Shown here: positions 10,057 through 19,799 of the stretch, in pieces
Numbering within the stretch: position 1 is the first letter of the stretch
Layout of the letters: every line of letters starts with the position of its first letter
Source of the DNA: Amoebidium appalachense
Taxonomy: Eukaryota; Ichthyosporea
Direction of reading: 5' to 3'
Assembly (NCBI GenBank): GCA_963693365.1
Contig: CAVNZM010000013.1
Location: 2,790,001 to 2,854,000 of the forward strand
DNA length: 64,000 nt
Position numbers and translations under genes: made by a program
The notes under the pieces: generated by a model
The model's input: only the letters and a program-made list of their open reading frames with translations
Database searches by the model: none
What the model was told of the DNA's origin: nothing

Positions 10057-11615
10057 GGGTCCTCCCTCCCGGCCTCCCCACACACCGTGCAACTTTTTCT
10101 CGCCTGGTGTGCCCAACGAGGGGTACAGGCCTCTTCCTTAACCGGCTACAATTCGGCCATCACCAGGCTCCACCTCGACATGGGCCTCCCTGCTCCCTAC
10201 CCCCACGACAAGTCTCTGGCCTGGTTCCTACGGGGGGTGGGCCGATGGCAGCTTTCTCACAACATCCGACCCCGCTCATCCACCAGGGAACCCCTCCTCC
10301 CCTCCCACCTCCGCCTACTCCATGGCCAGTGCCCCACCAAGGCCTCCTCGGCCAATCTCCGGCTATGGACGGCCCTCATCGTCGGTTTCTGTGGTCTCCT
10401 CCGTTCAGGGGAATTTACCTCCAAGACCCTGACTTCTTTCGACCCGTCCCGTCACGTTAAACGGAAGGACGTGACCTTCAGCTACACCCCCACCGGTACT
10501 TTGTCCCATGCCACCCTCCACCTGCCAACCTCTAAGACGGATGTACAGGCCCGAGGTGTCAACGTCACCCTAGCTGCCCTGCCCCTCACCCACTTCTCCC
10601 CAGCCCATCTCCTCCGGCAGTTCCTGGATACAACGTCCGGTCAACCCGACGACCCCCTCTTCAGTCTCGGTGGCATCCCCTACACCAAGAGTGCTTTCTC
10701 TGCCGATTTCCGTGCCCTCCTCTCCCGGGCAGGCCTCTCACCCTCCCGGTTTGCCGGACACAGCCTCCGCATCGGGGGGGCCACAGCACTGGCTGAGGCC
10801 GGGGTCGACGACTCCCGGATCAAACAACTCGGCAGGTGGTCCTCCGACTGCTTCCTGATCTATACCCGACTTCGTCCGGCCTCCATTGCTGCCACCACCA
10901 CACGTGTATTCGCCTCTATTCTTAAGTGAAACCTTTGGAGCAAGCATACTGCTCTCGTGCCGTGGTTTACAACCATTGCAGGTTCACTTTCGTCCAAGGG
11001 GATGTCCCCCTAGAGGCAACACACGTCCCGGAGTAGTTTTTCATAGAGGTTTTATTTGTGGAAATTATTGACATAAATATTTTTCTGGGTAAACACGTAG
11101 GATGGGTGTTCAATACCAACATAACCATGTAGGCTTCATTTCGTGTTTTAGCAGTTAGCGGTTGGCTGCCCGCACACGGGCACCTATTAGCCAGTCAAAA
11201 CATCAGATACCACAGATCACTAGACCGAGTTATGATTGGCTCGGATCAGATTTCACATATCACTAGATCGATTTTTGATTGGTTCAGATCGGTAGGCTTA
11301 GGTATATAAGCACGACAGTTTTTAGCAGATCAGCAAGCTACAAACACATCTTCTGTGTTTAGCATCCACAGCCTTACAGCTATATATTCCTTTTCACCCA
11401 CCCACCTACACCCACACACAACCCCCATTGATCCACACATACGTGCTGTTTTTTCACGGGGCGAAGCCTTCCCCCGTTTTTTGGGCACATGGACCTCACG
11501 GATCAATAAATTGATGACTGGGGGCTTGCCGTGGTTTACAACCATTGCAGGTTCACTTTCGTCCAAGGGGATGTCCCCCTAGAGGCAACACACGTCCCGG
11601 AGTAGTTTTTCATAG
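9660..11615 (+). mobile_element. DIRS-B: internally deleted Ngaro/PAT-type element
   Basis: The structure is A1 (9661-10006), poly-A (about 10011-10053), a partial tyrosine recombinase frame (10054-10929), B1 (about 10967-11048), A2 (11049-11396) and B2 (11397-11615). The A1...B1-A2-B2 order is the split direct repeat layout known for Ngaro/PAT retrotransposons, which integrate via a tyrosine recombinase and leave no target duplication. Gag and RT are absent. The element sits inside the A1 repeat of DIRS-A. Confidence 0.88.
9967..10929 (+). CDS. Tyrosine recombinase (partial), fused to A1 leader through poly-lysine
   Basis: From about residue 30 the frame matches the recombinase of the full-length copy (59339-60541) but lacks its first ~110 residues. 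Catalytic residues of the phage-integrase family are present: Arg in LLRSGEF, the H-x-x-R box in GHSLRIGG, a Trp in LGRW and the nucleophile Tyr in IYTRL. The ATG at 9967 lies in the A1 leader and reads through the poly-A tract as lysines before joining the recombinase in frame. Whether that fusion is made is unknown. The enzyme would recombine circular cDNA into the genome; this copy lacks part of the N-terminal DNA-binding region. Confidence 0.7.
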
Positions 11616-11690
11616 ATGTTGGTATCGAACACCCATCCTACGTGTTTACCCAGAAAAATATTTATGTCAATAATTTCCACAAATAAAACC

Positions 11691-11705
11691 TCCATCACAC
11701 TTCCG
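11691..11705 (-). pseudogene. Exon 7 remnant beyond the THAP transposon
   Basis: Fifteen bases between the left TTTAA duplication and DIRS-A. With the transposon removed they extend the methyltransferase frame without a stop (...GVK then RKCDG). Beyond 11690 the sequence is retrotransposon, so the gene's 3' end is missing here. Confidence 0.55.
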
Positions 11706-11710
11706 TTTAA

Positions 11711-11740
11711 CCACGGCCCTCTGAAAAAAAGACGGCCTGG
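11711..11740 (+). repeat. Left terminal inverted repeat of THAP transposon
   Basis: Thirty bases matching the complement of 17153-17182, directly preceded by the TTTAA target duplication. Confidence 0.92.
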
Positions 11741-12164
11741 CCGCAGAACGGGGTCAAAAGAGCAGATTGGTATTTCGATCCACTGGATTCGCTAGCAAAC
11801 TACTATCAGTGCCCAGATTATGAAGGAAAACGGAAGGAAAAAAATAACGACAAAAGTTTATGAAGTGCTTCCTATGTTCTAGGGCGTTTTTTTGTCTTAG
11901 AGTAATATGTGCAAGCCCTATAGCACAACGTTTTGGCATAGTGTACATAATAGTGTAGCTGAGTCTCAGTATAGTTATATCTATTGAGCAGTTCACGTTT
12001 ACACAAACACGGCCGTGAGCAAAGATCTACCTACAAAACTAGAACTCTTCTTTGCGTATATTCTCTCAAAGGTGTTTCTATCCACTAGGTAACATAATAC
12101 TACCTGTATGTTAAGTATTAGAACGTCTATGTCCTGCAACACTAACCACCAACCAATAAACACT

Positions 12165-12200
12165 GTGTAGCCCCCCCCCCCCCCCCCCCCCCCCCCCGGC
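12165..12200 (+). repeat. Poly-C tract
   Basis: About 27 consecutive C at 12171-12197, downstream of the transposase stop. The remaining stretch 11741-12269 shows no second gene. Confidence 0.9.
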
Positions 12201-12269
12201 AAACCCTCACACCTCTACCTACTGGCAAAAAAAGAAAAGAAAGAGGGTTAGAAAACACTGACAAAGCCG

Positions 12270-13346
12270 CTAGAGCTCTGCTTCCTCCAAATACGCCTCT
12301 ACAATCCAATCGTACTCCGCCTCTGCTGCCTCCAGTGCAGCCACCAGCTCGTCATCGTTTCCCTCCATCTCCCACTCGACGGTAGGTGGTTCCGCCGTGG
12401 TTGTTTTGTTTTCACCTTTCTTTCCCTTCTTCCTCCCTTCGCCTCCCTTTTCCTCTGTTTTGCTTTCCTTTTTCTTCTTTGCTGGTTTTGTCGACGGCAT
12501 GCTCCCTGCAACTGTGGCGGGGACGCCTGCCCCCGCGGCGGCCTCGCTCGCCGCCAAAGCGGCCGCCTGCACTGTTTTGGCTTTCCGGTTTGCTTTGTTG
12601 GGTGCTTTCTTCGCTTGTTCCTTGCGTTGACGCACATACGCGCTCAGGTGGCAGTTGGTTGCAACGGTTAACAGTCGTTCCACTAGTGCTCTCTTTTGCG
12701 TGCCGCACACCCCACACTCGTCCATAAGTGCCTTATCGGTATTGTACCTTTTGACTGCATGTTCGCTGAGTAGCACAGCCACCGTTCTATGGCTGCCCCC
12801 CGGAAGGTACGTGTTGACCAGTGGCTTTAGCAGTGCCTCCACCACACAGTAGACCAATGTGACAATGCTCACTGTTGGTGGTGAAGGGAAAGTCAGGCCC
12901 CCCCGATTGGCGGCGCGGATGAGTCGGTAGTGATCGTCTGTGGCTCTCCCGGACGTAGTGGTGGCTGTTTCGGTAGCTGTGGTTCTTGTTTCAGTGGGTG
13001 TGTTGGTGTTTTTGTTGGGTGTGGTGATTTCGAGATGTGCACGACATGTGTTGCAGCCAACACCGCGCACGTGAAGCGCGTGCACACAGAACCCTGCCCG
13101 GTAGGTTAGCACCTCTGGCTTTCTGATGTCTTCGCTGATTTTATAGACGTGGCCCCAGATGGTGTTGTTGTAGAGTGGGAGAATGGTCTCGATGGTGATC
13201 GTTTTGCGTTTGCTGTTGAGCGCTGTGTTCATGTTGTCGAACAGCTGTGTTACACTTGTGCCCGTCTGCACTGCCAGCTTTGCCAGCTTCTGCACCCGTA
13301 TCCTTTTGACGGCCTGGAGAGTCTGTTGTGTATATATAGATGGCAT
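12270..13346 (-). CDS. THAP transposase, C-terminal exon
   Basis: The frame contains features of the C-terminal part of P-element/THAP9-type transposases: a YRAGFCVHAL stretch followed by GCNTCRAHL (compare the usual YxAGYxxRKL...CxxC), then RAANRGGLTFPSPPTVSIV (compare RGGLxxPSxxV). A Lys/Glu-rich tail ends at 12270. The ATG at 13346 need not be a start; an acceptor such as CACAACAG shortly after it, or TTTTATAG just before it, could join this exon to 14249-14097. The intron between them is mostly GT repeat, C-runs and poly-G. Confidence 0.75.
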   Translation of the reverse strand: MPSIYTQQTLQAVKRIRVQKLAKLAVQTGTSVTQLFDNMNTALNSKRKTITIETILPLYNNTIWGHVYKISEDIRKPEVLTYRAGFCVHALHVRGVGCNTCRAHLEITTPNKNTNTPTETRTTATETATTTSGRATDDHYRLIRAANRGGLTFPSPPTVSIVTLVYCVVEALLKPLVNTYLPGGSHRTVAVLLSEHAVKRYNTDKALMDECGVCGTQKRALVERLLTVATNCHLSAYVRQRKEQAKKAPNKANRKAKTVQAAALAASEAAAGAGVPATVAGSMPSTKPAKKKKESKTEEKGGEGRKKGKKGENKTTTAEPPTVEWEMEGNDDELVAALEAAEAEYDWIVEAYLEEAEL

Positions 13347-13449
13347 GTGGCTATAAAAATTTAATATGACACACTATGGCGCGGGCGCGCAAGCAGTGTA
13401 TCATAGCATATCTTCGTGTGTACACAAGCATGGTTTAGGTATATCTGCA

Positions 13450-13466
13450 TGGGGTTGTGTATGTAT

Positions 13467-13535
<69 letters not shown>

Positions 13536-13585
13536 TACGGTGTGTGTGTGTGTGTGTGTGTGGTGTTTGGTGTATGTGTGTCTGT

Positions 13586-13621
<36 letters not shown>

Positions 13622-14015
13622 ACGTGTGTGCATTTTTGTGGTTTGAGTTCAACAGCCCCCCCCCCCCCCCAATTTCATTTTTCGTTCAGTTTTCTTTGCA
13701 CCCTTTCTTTTCACCACACTCCTTTTATCCTGATACCCCCCCCTCCCCCCTCCCCTCCTCCTCCAACCCCTTCTTCCGTCCCTGCCTCTCTCGCTATCCC
13801 CCCCCCCCCCCCCTTTTTTTTTTCTCCTGATTATTTTATTCCCCGGGGCCACCATGTCATGACACCACTATCCCATTATTAAGGTGAATCACCAAATCAT
13901 CCTATATCTGTTCTGTCTCTGTTCTTTGTAATGCTGTATGAATCGTGTGTGTGTGATGTATCTCTTGTGTTTCATTGATGCAGGCAGTGGGTGGGTGGCT
14001 GAGTAGGGTAGGGGT

Positions 14016-14068
<53 letters not shown>

Positions 14069-14090
14069 GGGGGAATCCAGGAGGGGAGGT
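13450..14090. repeat. GT repeat, C-runs and G-run in transposase intron
   Basis: (GT)n at about 13468-13630, C-rich blocks at 13656-13670 and 13735-13812, and a G-run at about 14031-14067. These fill the inferred last intron of the transposase. Confidence 0.85.
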
Positions 14091-14096
14091 ACCCAC

Positions 14097-14249
14097 CTGT
14101 GCTGTCCCAACGTTGTAGTTCCCACCGCTGTACTGTCGGATTGTGCCAAAAGCACCCTCAAGGGGGTCGGTTTGAAACTTTCTGGTGAGCACAAAGTTGA
14201 GCTTCTCGTCGCTCACGCCGCTGTCCAGGAGATAGCGGATGAGACTGGC
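14097..14249 (-). CDS. THAP transposase, internal exon (FQTDPLE block)
   Basis: A short exon bounded by acceptor TTAATTTGCAG and donor CACAG/GTGGGT. It encodes ASLIRYLLDSG... then RKFQTDPLEGAFGTIRQ and SGGNYN. This matches the conserved 'FQSDPLExxFGxxRQxxGxNxN' block near the C-terminal catalytic acid of P-element-like transposases. Flanking introns are CA/GT repeats and a ~45-bp G-run. Confidence 0.8.
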
Positions 14250-14314
14250 CTGCAAATTAAAAGTCAGCAAAATCTGTGTGGCACCACATTTGACTACGCT
14301 TGGCATGTGAAAAA

Positions 14315-14364
14315 CCATATGGAAAAGCCCCCCCCCCCCCCCCTCCCCACCCACCCATCCCGAC

Positions 14365-14429
<65 letters not shown>

Positions 14430-14526
14430 ACACGCACACAAACACACTGATGCGCGCGCACACACACACGTGTCACACACACACACACACACACACAGTG
14501 TCACACACAGACACACACAAACACCG

Positions 14527-14558
<32 letters not shown>

Positions 14559-14690
14559 TTCATGCCGGTCGACTCCTCATGTGACCTTGTGTGTTGGGGG
14601 GGTGAGGGGGTGAGGAGGCGAGGGCATGAGGACATTGGAGGGGATTTTGAGGGGGGGGGGGGGGTACTATTGTCTTGCTCGTAAACGCCA
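14315..14690. repeat. CA repeat and G/C runs in transposase intron
   Basis: A C-run at 14329-14343, (CA)n at about 14367-14555 and a G-run near 14651-14664 separate the internal transposase exons. Confidence 0.85.
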
Positions 14691-14862
14691 GCGACCACTG
14701 TGTTTCCTCCGTAAAAACCCCCCTCGCCAGTAGGCATGCTCACCACCCACTCAGCGAATTTCTCCAGCCAAATCAGCCGCTGGTCACTGCTGCTGGTGAA
14801 TGCAGCACACCATGGGTCCAATTTGCGCGCCGCATATGTGGTGGTACCGATGTTCATAAGCT
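14690..14862 (-). CDS. THAP transposase, internal segment
   Basis: This segment encodes KLMNIGTTTYAARKLDPW... and SSSDQRLIWLEKFAEW. It continues the IARWW block at the end of the upstream exon if one base is restored near 14866-14872. The order (WW..MN......RxLDP) fits the region between the RNase H-like halves of THAP transposases. The 3' splice boundary near 14695 is uncertain. A poly-G run and GT repeat follow. Confidence 0.55.
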
Positions 14863-14867
14863 TTCAC

Positions 14868-16997
14868 CACCGTGCGATTTGTTTTAGGAAGTTTGCGGTG
14901 AACTTATTAACAGGGGTTCATCCACCACGTGGTTGTCGAGCGCAGCAATGGTGGACTCGTGGAACACAGCCAAAGCTGGCCCCACCTTCTGCTTGTCGAA
15001 GTTGTTGGGCCAGAGAACGGTGGGTGTGAGTTTGAAGGCCTCCTTGAGTGCCTGCCCGCGTTCAGACTCGTAGATAGTCTGCAGATGCCGAAAACATGCC
15101 GTCCCCCCTCGAATGAGAGATCGATTTTTTGACCGTCGATCTCCCACACAAAAGTGAACCCACTGTAATTGATGGACTGCTCTGTGTCCTTCTGATTCAC
15201 CCAGTTGTTGCGAATGCACTTGAGTATGTGCACAGGGTCTGATATAATATACAGCCTCTTTCCGGGGTCTGTAGGGTGGTCCACATACGGTGGTGTGTTC
15301 TTGTAACCACTCACGTTTGCCAGCTTGCGAAACAATGCCCGGTTTATGGCATTGTTGTCAGCAATGACAGCAACCGTATGGAGCCCAGCATAGGCTAGTG
15401 CCTCCAGCGCGTTCACCAGCTCGTCACCCAAAAACTCAGCGGTCTGGTTGCGCACAGGTATCATGGACACAAAATCCTTGCCCATTTTGGATATAATCGA
15501 GTCAAAGAAAAATGCCTGCACTTGGCTTGCAGACTGCCCATCGGGCTGATTGAGTGCTACCCCAGTAATTTGCCCACCACGGAAATCGAGGAGATCTGTT
15601 ACGTGGATCTCATCCAGTAACAGAACCCCCATTTTCTCTCTTTTACTCATAGCATGTGCCATTAGTGCAAGGTATTCCTCGTTCACACCACTAGCGTCGA
15701 GGAGGTCCGTAGATTTAAGCCCCTCGTGCTTGCTCCGCACATTGCGCTCGTGGGGCAGGACCAAATACCCGAGCTCCCTCAGTCTCTCATAACCGGCGGG
15801 AGAGCTGGCGTGCAAGGCGATGGCTGTGTGCATGGTCCTATCACCATACCTGTACAGGTTTGGCGGGCTAGACACAAGTTGTGCCTGCTCGGCCTGAAAG
15901 AAGCACTGCTTGGCCCGATCCTCGTCTCCATCCTCCTTGAAATGGTTTCCTGCAGCAATCAACAACGACTGGGCAGACGCAAGTGCCTCCATAGCATAGT
16001 CGTGTTGTGACAGCCCGGTTGCCCTATAATAATGCTGACCCCTACAGTCTTCCTCTCGAGGCACCGGCAAAGGATCAGCATTATCTTGGTCAAACACCAA
16101 CAAGGGAGGAGAGAGGGAAGGGTGTGTGGACAAAGGCTCGATGCACCGAGTAAGATCGTTCCATGTGTCGAGTGTGCCCGTCGCCTGACAATGCTCTGTC
16201 GCCACCCACGTTATGTTGCCTACTGCTAGAGTCAGGTAATTGGAAGGAAGCACGGTTGGGGTGTGGGAGTAAACTGCTGAACAAAAAGTCGAGTCACTAT
16301 TGATCATTACTGACGCTCGCATGGTAACGCTGAATGATGGTTTGCATAGAAGCATGCCTGGAAGCCAGAAAACCACCGATTTCCCCTCGCCTATTTCCGT
16401 TCCGACGCTTTGAACCCTCCAGCCGGCGTGCCGCTCCGCTATTTCCAGGGCACGGACAACAAGCTGGCCGAACACGAAAATCTCCTTCTGGCGCTTCCTC
16501 GCTACTGCCTCTTCCTCTTGCCTTGCCCGAACCTTCTCCATCTTTGCGGCTCTCTCTTCCGGGTCCGTACGAGGAGGCGCGGAAGGGGCGCTCAGGTAAC
16601 TGGGGCAGTTGGGAAAAATGCTCGGGACGGCGCCTGGCCTAGGCCACGTTTTGCCACCTTTTTTAACGATGTCATGGGCGGGAAAGTGACGGCAGCAGAC
16701 CCGCGCAACACCATGCGGGTCGAAGTTCTCAGGCCACTGCCTCGGCACAGCACGTAGCCACGCACTGAGAAGGTTCAGTGTTTCTTCGCGTAGCGTCTCG
16801 CTTTTAATGCGCCCGTCGTTTGGGTTGGGGAATTTGTAAACGAAAACCTTGTTTTGGTCGTCGTAGTTGCCTCTGCAGCCTGGAACAATGCATATGTTAC
16901 CGATTTTGTTGCTACGCAGACCGTTACTCCTCTTCTTACCCATTCCAGGCTCGGGAGGAGCAGCTCCCTTCATAAGGCCAGTCCCGCCGTCAGCCAT
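14868..16997 (-). CDS. THAP transposase, N-terminal exon
   Basis: Begins at ATG 16997. Residues ~30-130 form a THAP zinc-finger DNA-binding domain: CIVPGC at the start, the conserved Trp in SAWLRAV, VCCRHF, and the AVPSIF box. The catalytic RNase H-like core follows (DEIHVTDLLDFRGGQITGV; VAVIADNNAINRALF). The long frame goes off register at a C6 tract (15103-15108). The correct continuation (LQTIYESERGQALKEAFKLT, VLWPNNFDKQKVGPA) lies in the neighbouring frame to about 14868. This looks like a normal-length transposase with one or two single-base breaks, so it is either recently inactivated or an assembly error. Confidence 0.85.
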
Positions 16998-17152
16998 GTT
17001 ACCGATGTCTCCGTCTTTGAACCAAAAAATGCGAGACGTAAACGAAAAACAACAACATACATGTTCTGTGCCGACATCTCGTTTTAGGGCCGGAATCCAG
17101 TGGATCGAAATACCACGAGCACAATGGAATGCGATTTTATGACGTAGTGTAT

Positions 17153-17182
17153 CCAGGCCGTCTTTTTTTCAGAGGGCCGTGG
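17153..17182 (-). repeat. Right terminal inverted repeat of THAP transposon
   Basis: Thirty bases matching the complement of 11711-11740, directly followed by TTTAA. Confidence 0.92.
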
Positions 17183-17692
17183 TTTAACACCGTTGGGCTT
17201 CCAGTAGTCCAGGAGGTTGGTACGGTTGACATTGTCGAGAATGGGTCCGTGACTCAAATTGCCCCACGTACCGTCCGTATTTGGTCCGCCGTAATCAAAC
17301 AACCAACCATCTTCCGACATGGCGGTTCTCACGATTTTGGAGGAAAGCTGCAAAGCATCTGAGCTAGGCTCAGAGATCAAAGGGTCGGCATCATCAACGA
17401 TCTGAGGCAACATGTCACGGTCTTGGCCTACGACAGCTTGATACACTTGGCTGTGTAGCTCAGCGCTAGGCATGCGCTCGTTGGTGATCTTCTCACAAAG
17501 CCTCTCGTAGAGGTCAAAGCCAACAACGTCGTGCCGCTCCATTGCAGCCGCTTCGACAACGGAGCCGGTACCACAACAAAGTGAAAGTACCGCATTCTTA
17601 GGCGGGCAGTGACGGCGAATAAGTGCCCGCTCGACATTCACGGGTTTCTGTGGTTGATAAGGACCAAAGGGGCGTAAGTATCCACAACACAT
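17183..17692 (-). CDS. Exon 7 of methyltransferase-like gene (DNA-MTase motif I), 5' part
   Basis: The acceptor CACTAGAG precedes ATGTGTTGTGG at 17692, in phase 0 with exon 6. The exon encodes KPVNVERALIRRH, then AVLSLCCGTGSVVEAAA and VVGFDLYERLCEKITNERM. This is the C-terminal signature of beta-class N4/N6 DNA methyltransferases: 'KP..L...LI', motif I FxGxG (here CCGTG), and the acidic end of strand 2 (GFDL), which bind S-adenosylmethionine. The coding sequence reaches the TTTAA target duplication at 17183-17187. It resumes in frame at 11705 on the far side of the THAP transposon. A DPPY-type motif IV is not clearly visible in the exons found. Confidence 0.7.
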
Positions 17693-17699
17693 CTCTAGT

Positions 17700-17935
17700 G
17701 CCAAAAAGAAACAAAACCATCTAGTTCAAAAGTCATAAGCAATAGCAGAAGGAGGTAAATAATAGAGCAAAGGACAGAAGATCATTGATACTCTTTGTCA
17801 AATCTGGTGACACCAAATTTTTAATCAGAATCTAGTATTCACTAGATATTTGGATGCATTGTGGCCGCAATCTCAAGATCTACCACTGACTAGATAATTA
17901 AAGGGTCTAGTAGAAAGTAATATGAAAAATCAGCA
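17700..17935. other. Intron sequence, nothing recognised
   Basis: AT-rich sequence upstream of exon 7. It contains CTAGAT/ATCTAG-like words and a pyrimidine-rich tract on the minus strand before the exon 7 acceptor. Confidence 0.4.
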
Positions 17936-17959
17936 TCATAATTTACAAATAGATATTTC

Positions 17960-18449
17960 CAAAACACACACACACACACACACGGGCACACAAACACCAA
18001 TGGCACACCCACGTATTGACACACACACACACACCGTAAAGACAGGTCATATAACGTACACACAGTCACTGAAACCTATGATACATACACACCCTAGACT
18101 AACTAGTAGTACACATAGTTACGTACACTGCGACAATGCCATGTTACAGTAAGTGACGGGGGGAGGGGGGGGGGGGTGGGGGGAGGCAGAGATTACTTCA
18201 ACCCCCCCCCCCTCATCATGGTTATTTTCGTTAAACTTTTCCTGAAAAGGCAACGTGATTTTCTTTTTCTTTTCAGTGGTGATAGGGCACACAGGCACAC
18301 GTCAGGCACACATCACAAATACGGGCACAAAGACGAGGACACTCAGTGTACGTATGTGTACTAATAGTACTAGGGTGTGTATGTATCATAGCTTTCAGTG
18401 ACTGTGTGTACGTTATATGACCTTGTCTTTACGGTGTGTGTCTGTGTGC

Positions 18450-18537
<88 letters not shown>

Positions 18538-18944
18538 AATACATGGGTGTGCCATGTGTTTGTGTGCCCTTGTGTGTGCCCTTGTGTGTGCCCGTATTTG
18601 TGCCCGCGGCCCCGTCTTTGTGCCCGTATTTGTCATGTGTGCCTGTGTGCCTGCGTGCCCACTGAAAAGAAAAAGATAATCACGTTGGCATTTTAGAAAA
18701 AAATTACGAAAATAAACATGATGCTACACGTGCGCGTACTGGAGTCCAGGACACACAAGGGGGGGGGGGGGGGGGGGGGGTTCGAACTAACTTCTGCCTC
18801 CTCCCCCCCCCCCCCCCCCCCCCCCCATCACGTACTGTAATATGACGTTGTCGCAGTGTACGTATGTGTACTACTAGTACTAGAGTGTGTATGTATCATA
18901 GCTTTCAGTGACTGTGTGTACCTTGTATGACCTTGACCTTAACG

Positions 18945-18960
<16 letters not shown>
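17960..18960. repeat. Three copies of a ~170-bp repeat around CA/GT microsatellites (one inverted, two direct)
   Basis: A block containing CAGTGTACGTATGTGTACTA, GGTGTGTATGTATCATA and CAGTGACTGTGTGTAC occurs reversed at about 17985-18150 and forward at about 18345-18570 and 18850-18945. Copies 1 and 3 also share flanking G-run / C-run / GGCAG sequence in opposite orientations. The microsatellite arms are (CA)n or (GT)n. All lie in the inferred intron between exons 6 and 7. Confidence 0.8.
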
Positions 18961-19002
<42 letters not shown>

Positions 19003-19068
19003 CACTGTGTCCTAGGTGCCTACAAGGGTAGATGTCTGTGACACAGTGTGAGTGTGAGTGTGAGTGTG

Positions 19069-19152
<84 letters not shown>

Positions 19153-19315
19153 CACTGTGTCCTAGGTGCCTACGAGGGTAATGTGTGTGACACAGTGTGT
19201 GCGTGTGTGTGTGTGAACGTGGTGTCACCATAGTGTATATTTGTGACACTGTCTATTTGGGTATGTTTGTGTGACTCTGGGGGACTCCGGGGGAGGGGGG
19301 GGGGGGGGGGGGGGG
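18945..19315 (+). repeat. GT microsatellite with two hairpin-forming inserts
   Basis: (GT)n interrupted at about 19001-19055 and 19150-19200 by a duplicated ~50-bp block. Each block has GACACTGTGTC and GTGACACAGTGTG as inverted arms. A G-run of about 28 follows at 19293-19320. Confidence 0.8.
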
Positions 19316-19348
19316 GGTTCCAAATTGTCAGTTTAAGGGATTTAGTAC

Positions 19349-19730
19349 CTGTTGAGGGCAAATAATTGCCTTATCGCCATCACGCATGTACTCGAACCCT
19401 GCCCTCTGCAGGGAGTTGACGTTCGGGCAGAGTGGCTGCCACAAACAATCAGATTTGTCCTCCTCCGCCTCGGCATAATAGAAGCCGTCGGGCCGGTCAT
19501 GCTTGTGGTCGGTGATGTACGCAACCACGTAGTAGTAACCTGGCGCAGCAGGCCTCTTCAGGTGATTGTTGCTGCTCCCCTTGCTGGGTTGGCCGCAGTA
19601 GAAGGTGTCGTGGGCGTGTTTTAACTCATCGAGTAATGTGATGAATTGCATGAGGTCCGTTTTGACGCCCTGGAACGAGGCAACCAGAACAAACTCGTGG
19701 CAGTTGAGCAACACGTTCCATTTTTTCACG
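19349..19730 (-). CDS. Exon 6 of methyltransferase-like gene
   Basis: Bounded by acceptor TTTCTCACGCAG and donor CAACAG/GTACTAA. It has 382 bases, entry phase 2 and exit phase 0, matching exons 5 and 7. It encodes WNVLLNCHEFVLVASFQG, then APGYYYVVAYITDHKHDRP and YMRDGDKAIICPQQ. Its position just before the 'KP...CCGTG' block corresponds to the motif IV-to-target-recognition part of beta-class DNA methyltransferases. No canonical (D/N/S)PP(Y/F) tetrapeptide is visible, so the catalytic assignment stays open. Confidence 0.7.
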
Positions 19731-19799
19731 CTGCGTGAGAAACAGATGTGTATTACTAAGTGGATATATTCTGTAACAGTTGTCTAAAACGGGTGTGCA

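Larger units (their letters stand above)
7312..11690 (-). mobile_element. DIRS-A: truncated Ngaro/PAT-type tyrosine-recombinase retrotransposon, with DIRS-B nested inside
   Basis: Minus-strand element homologous to the complete copy at 58167-64000. It keeps the promoter repeat (A1), a broken gag and the first part of the RT frame, then stops at 7312. Its A1 repeat is interrupted: most of A1 lies at about 9390-9659, and the missing first 75 bp are at 11616-11690 on the far side of DIRS-B. DIRS-B therefore inserted into the A1 of DIRS-A. Beyond 11690 lies the last visible piece of the methyltransferase gene, so DIRS-A apparently truncated that gene. Confidence 0.85.
11711..17182 (-). mobile_element. 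THAP-domain (P-element-like) DNA transposon
   Basis: Thirty-base terminal inverted repeats, identical by eye, lie at 11711-11740 and 17153-17182 (starting CCACGGCCCTCTG). They are flanked by a 5-bp target duplication TTTAA at 11706-11710 and 17183-17187. A second, subterminal inverted repeat (GGTATTTCGATCCACTGGATTC and its complement) lies near 11769-11790 and 17090-17112. The 5.47-kb element carries one spliced transposase gene on the minus strand. It is inserted in exon 7 of the methyltransferase-like gene. Confidence 0.92.

Noticed and set aside
11330-11566. Conserved 78-codon frames in the A/B2 repeats (also 58161-58415, 58702-58938)
   Set aside because: They read across promoter and repeat DNA in the antisense direction and are conserved only because the repeats are.
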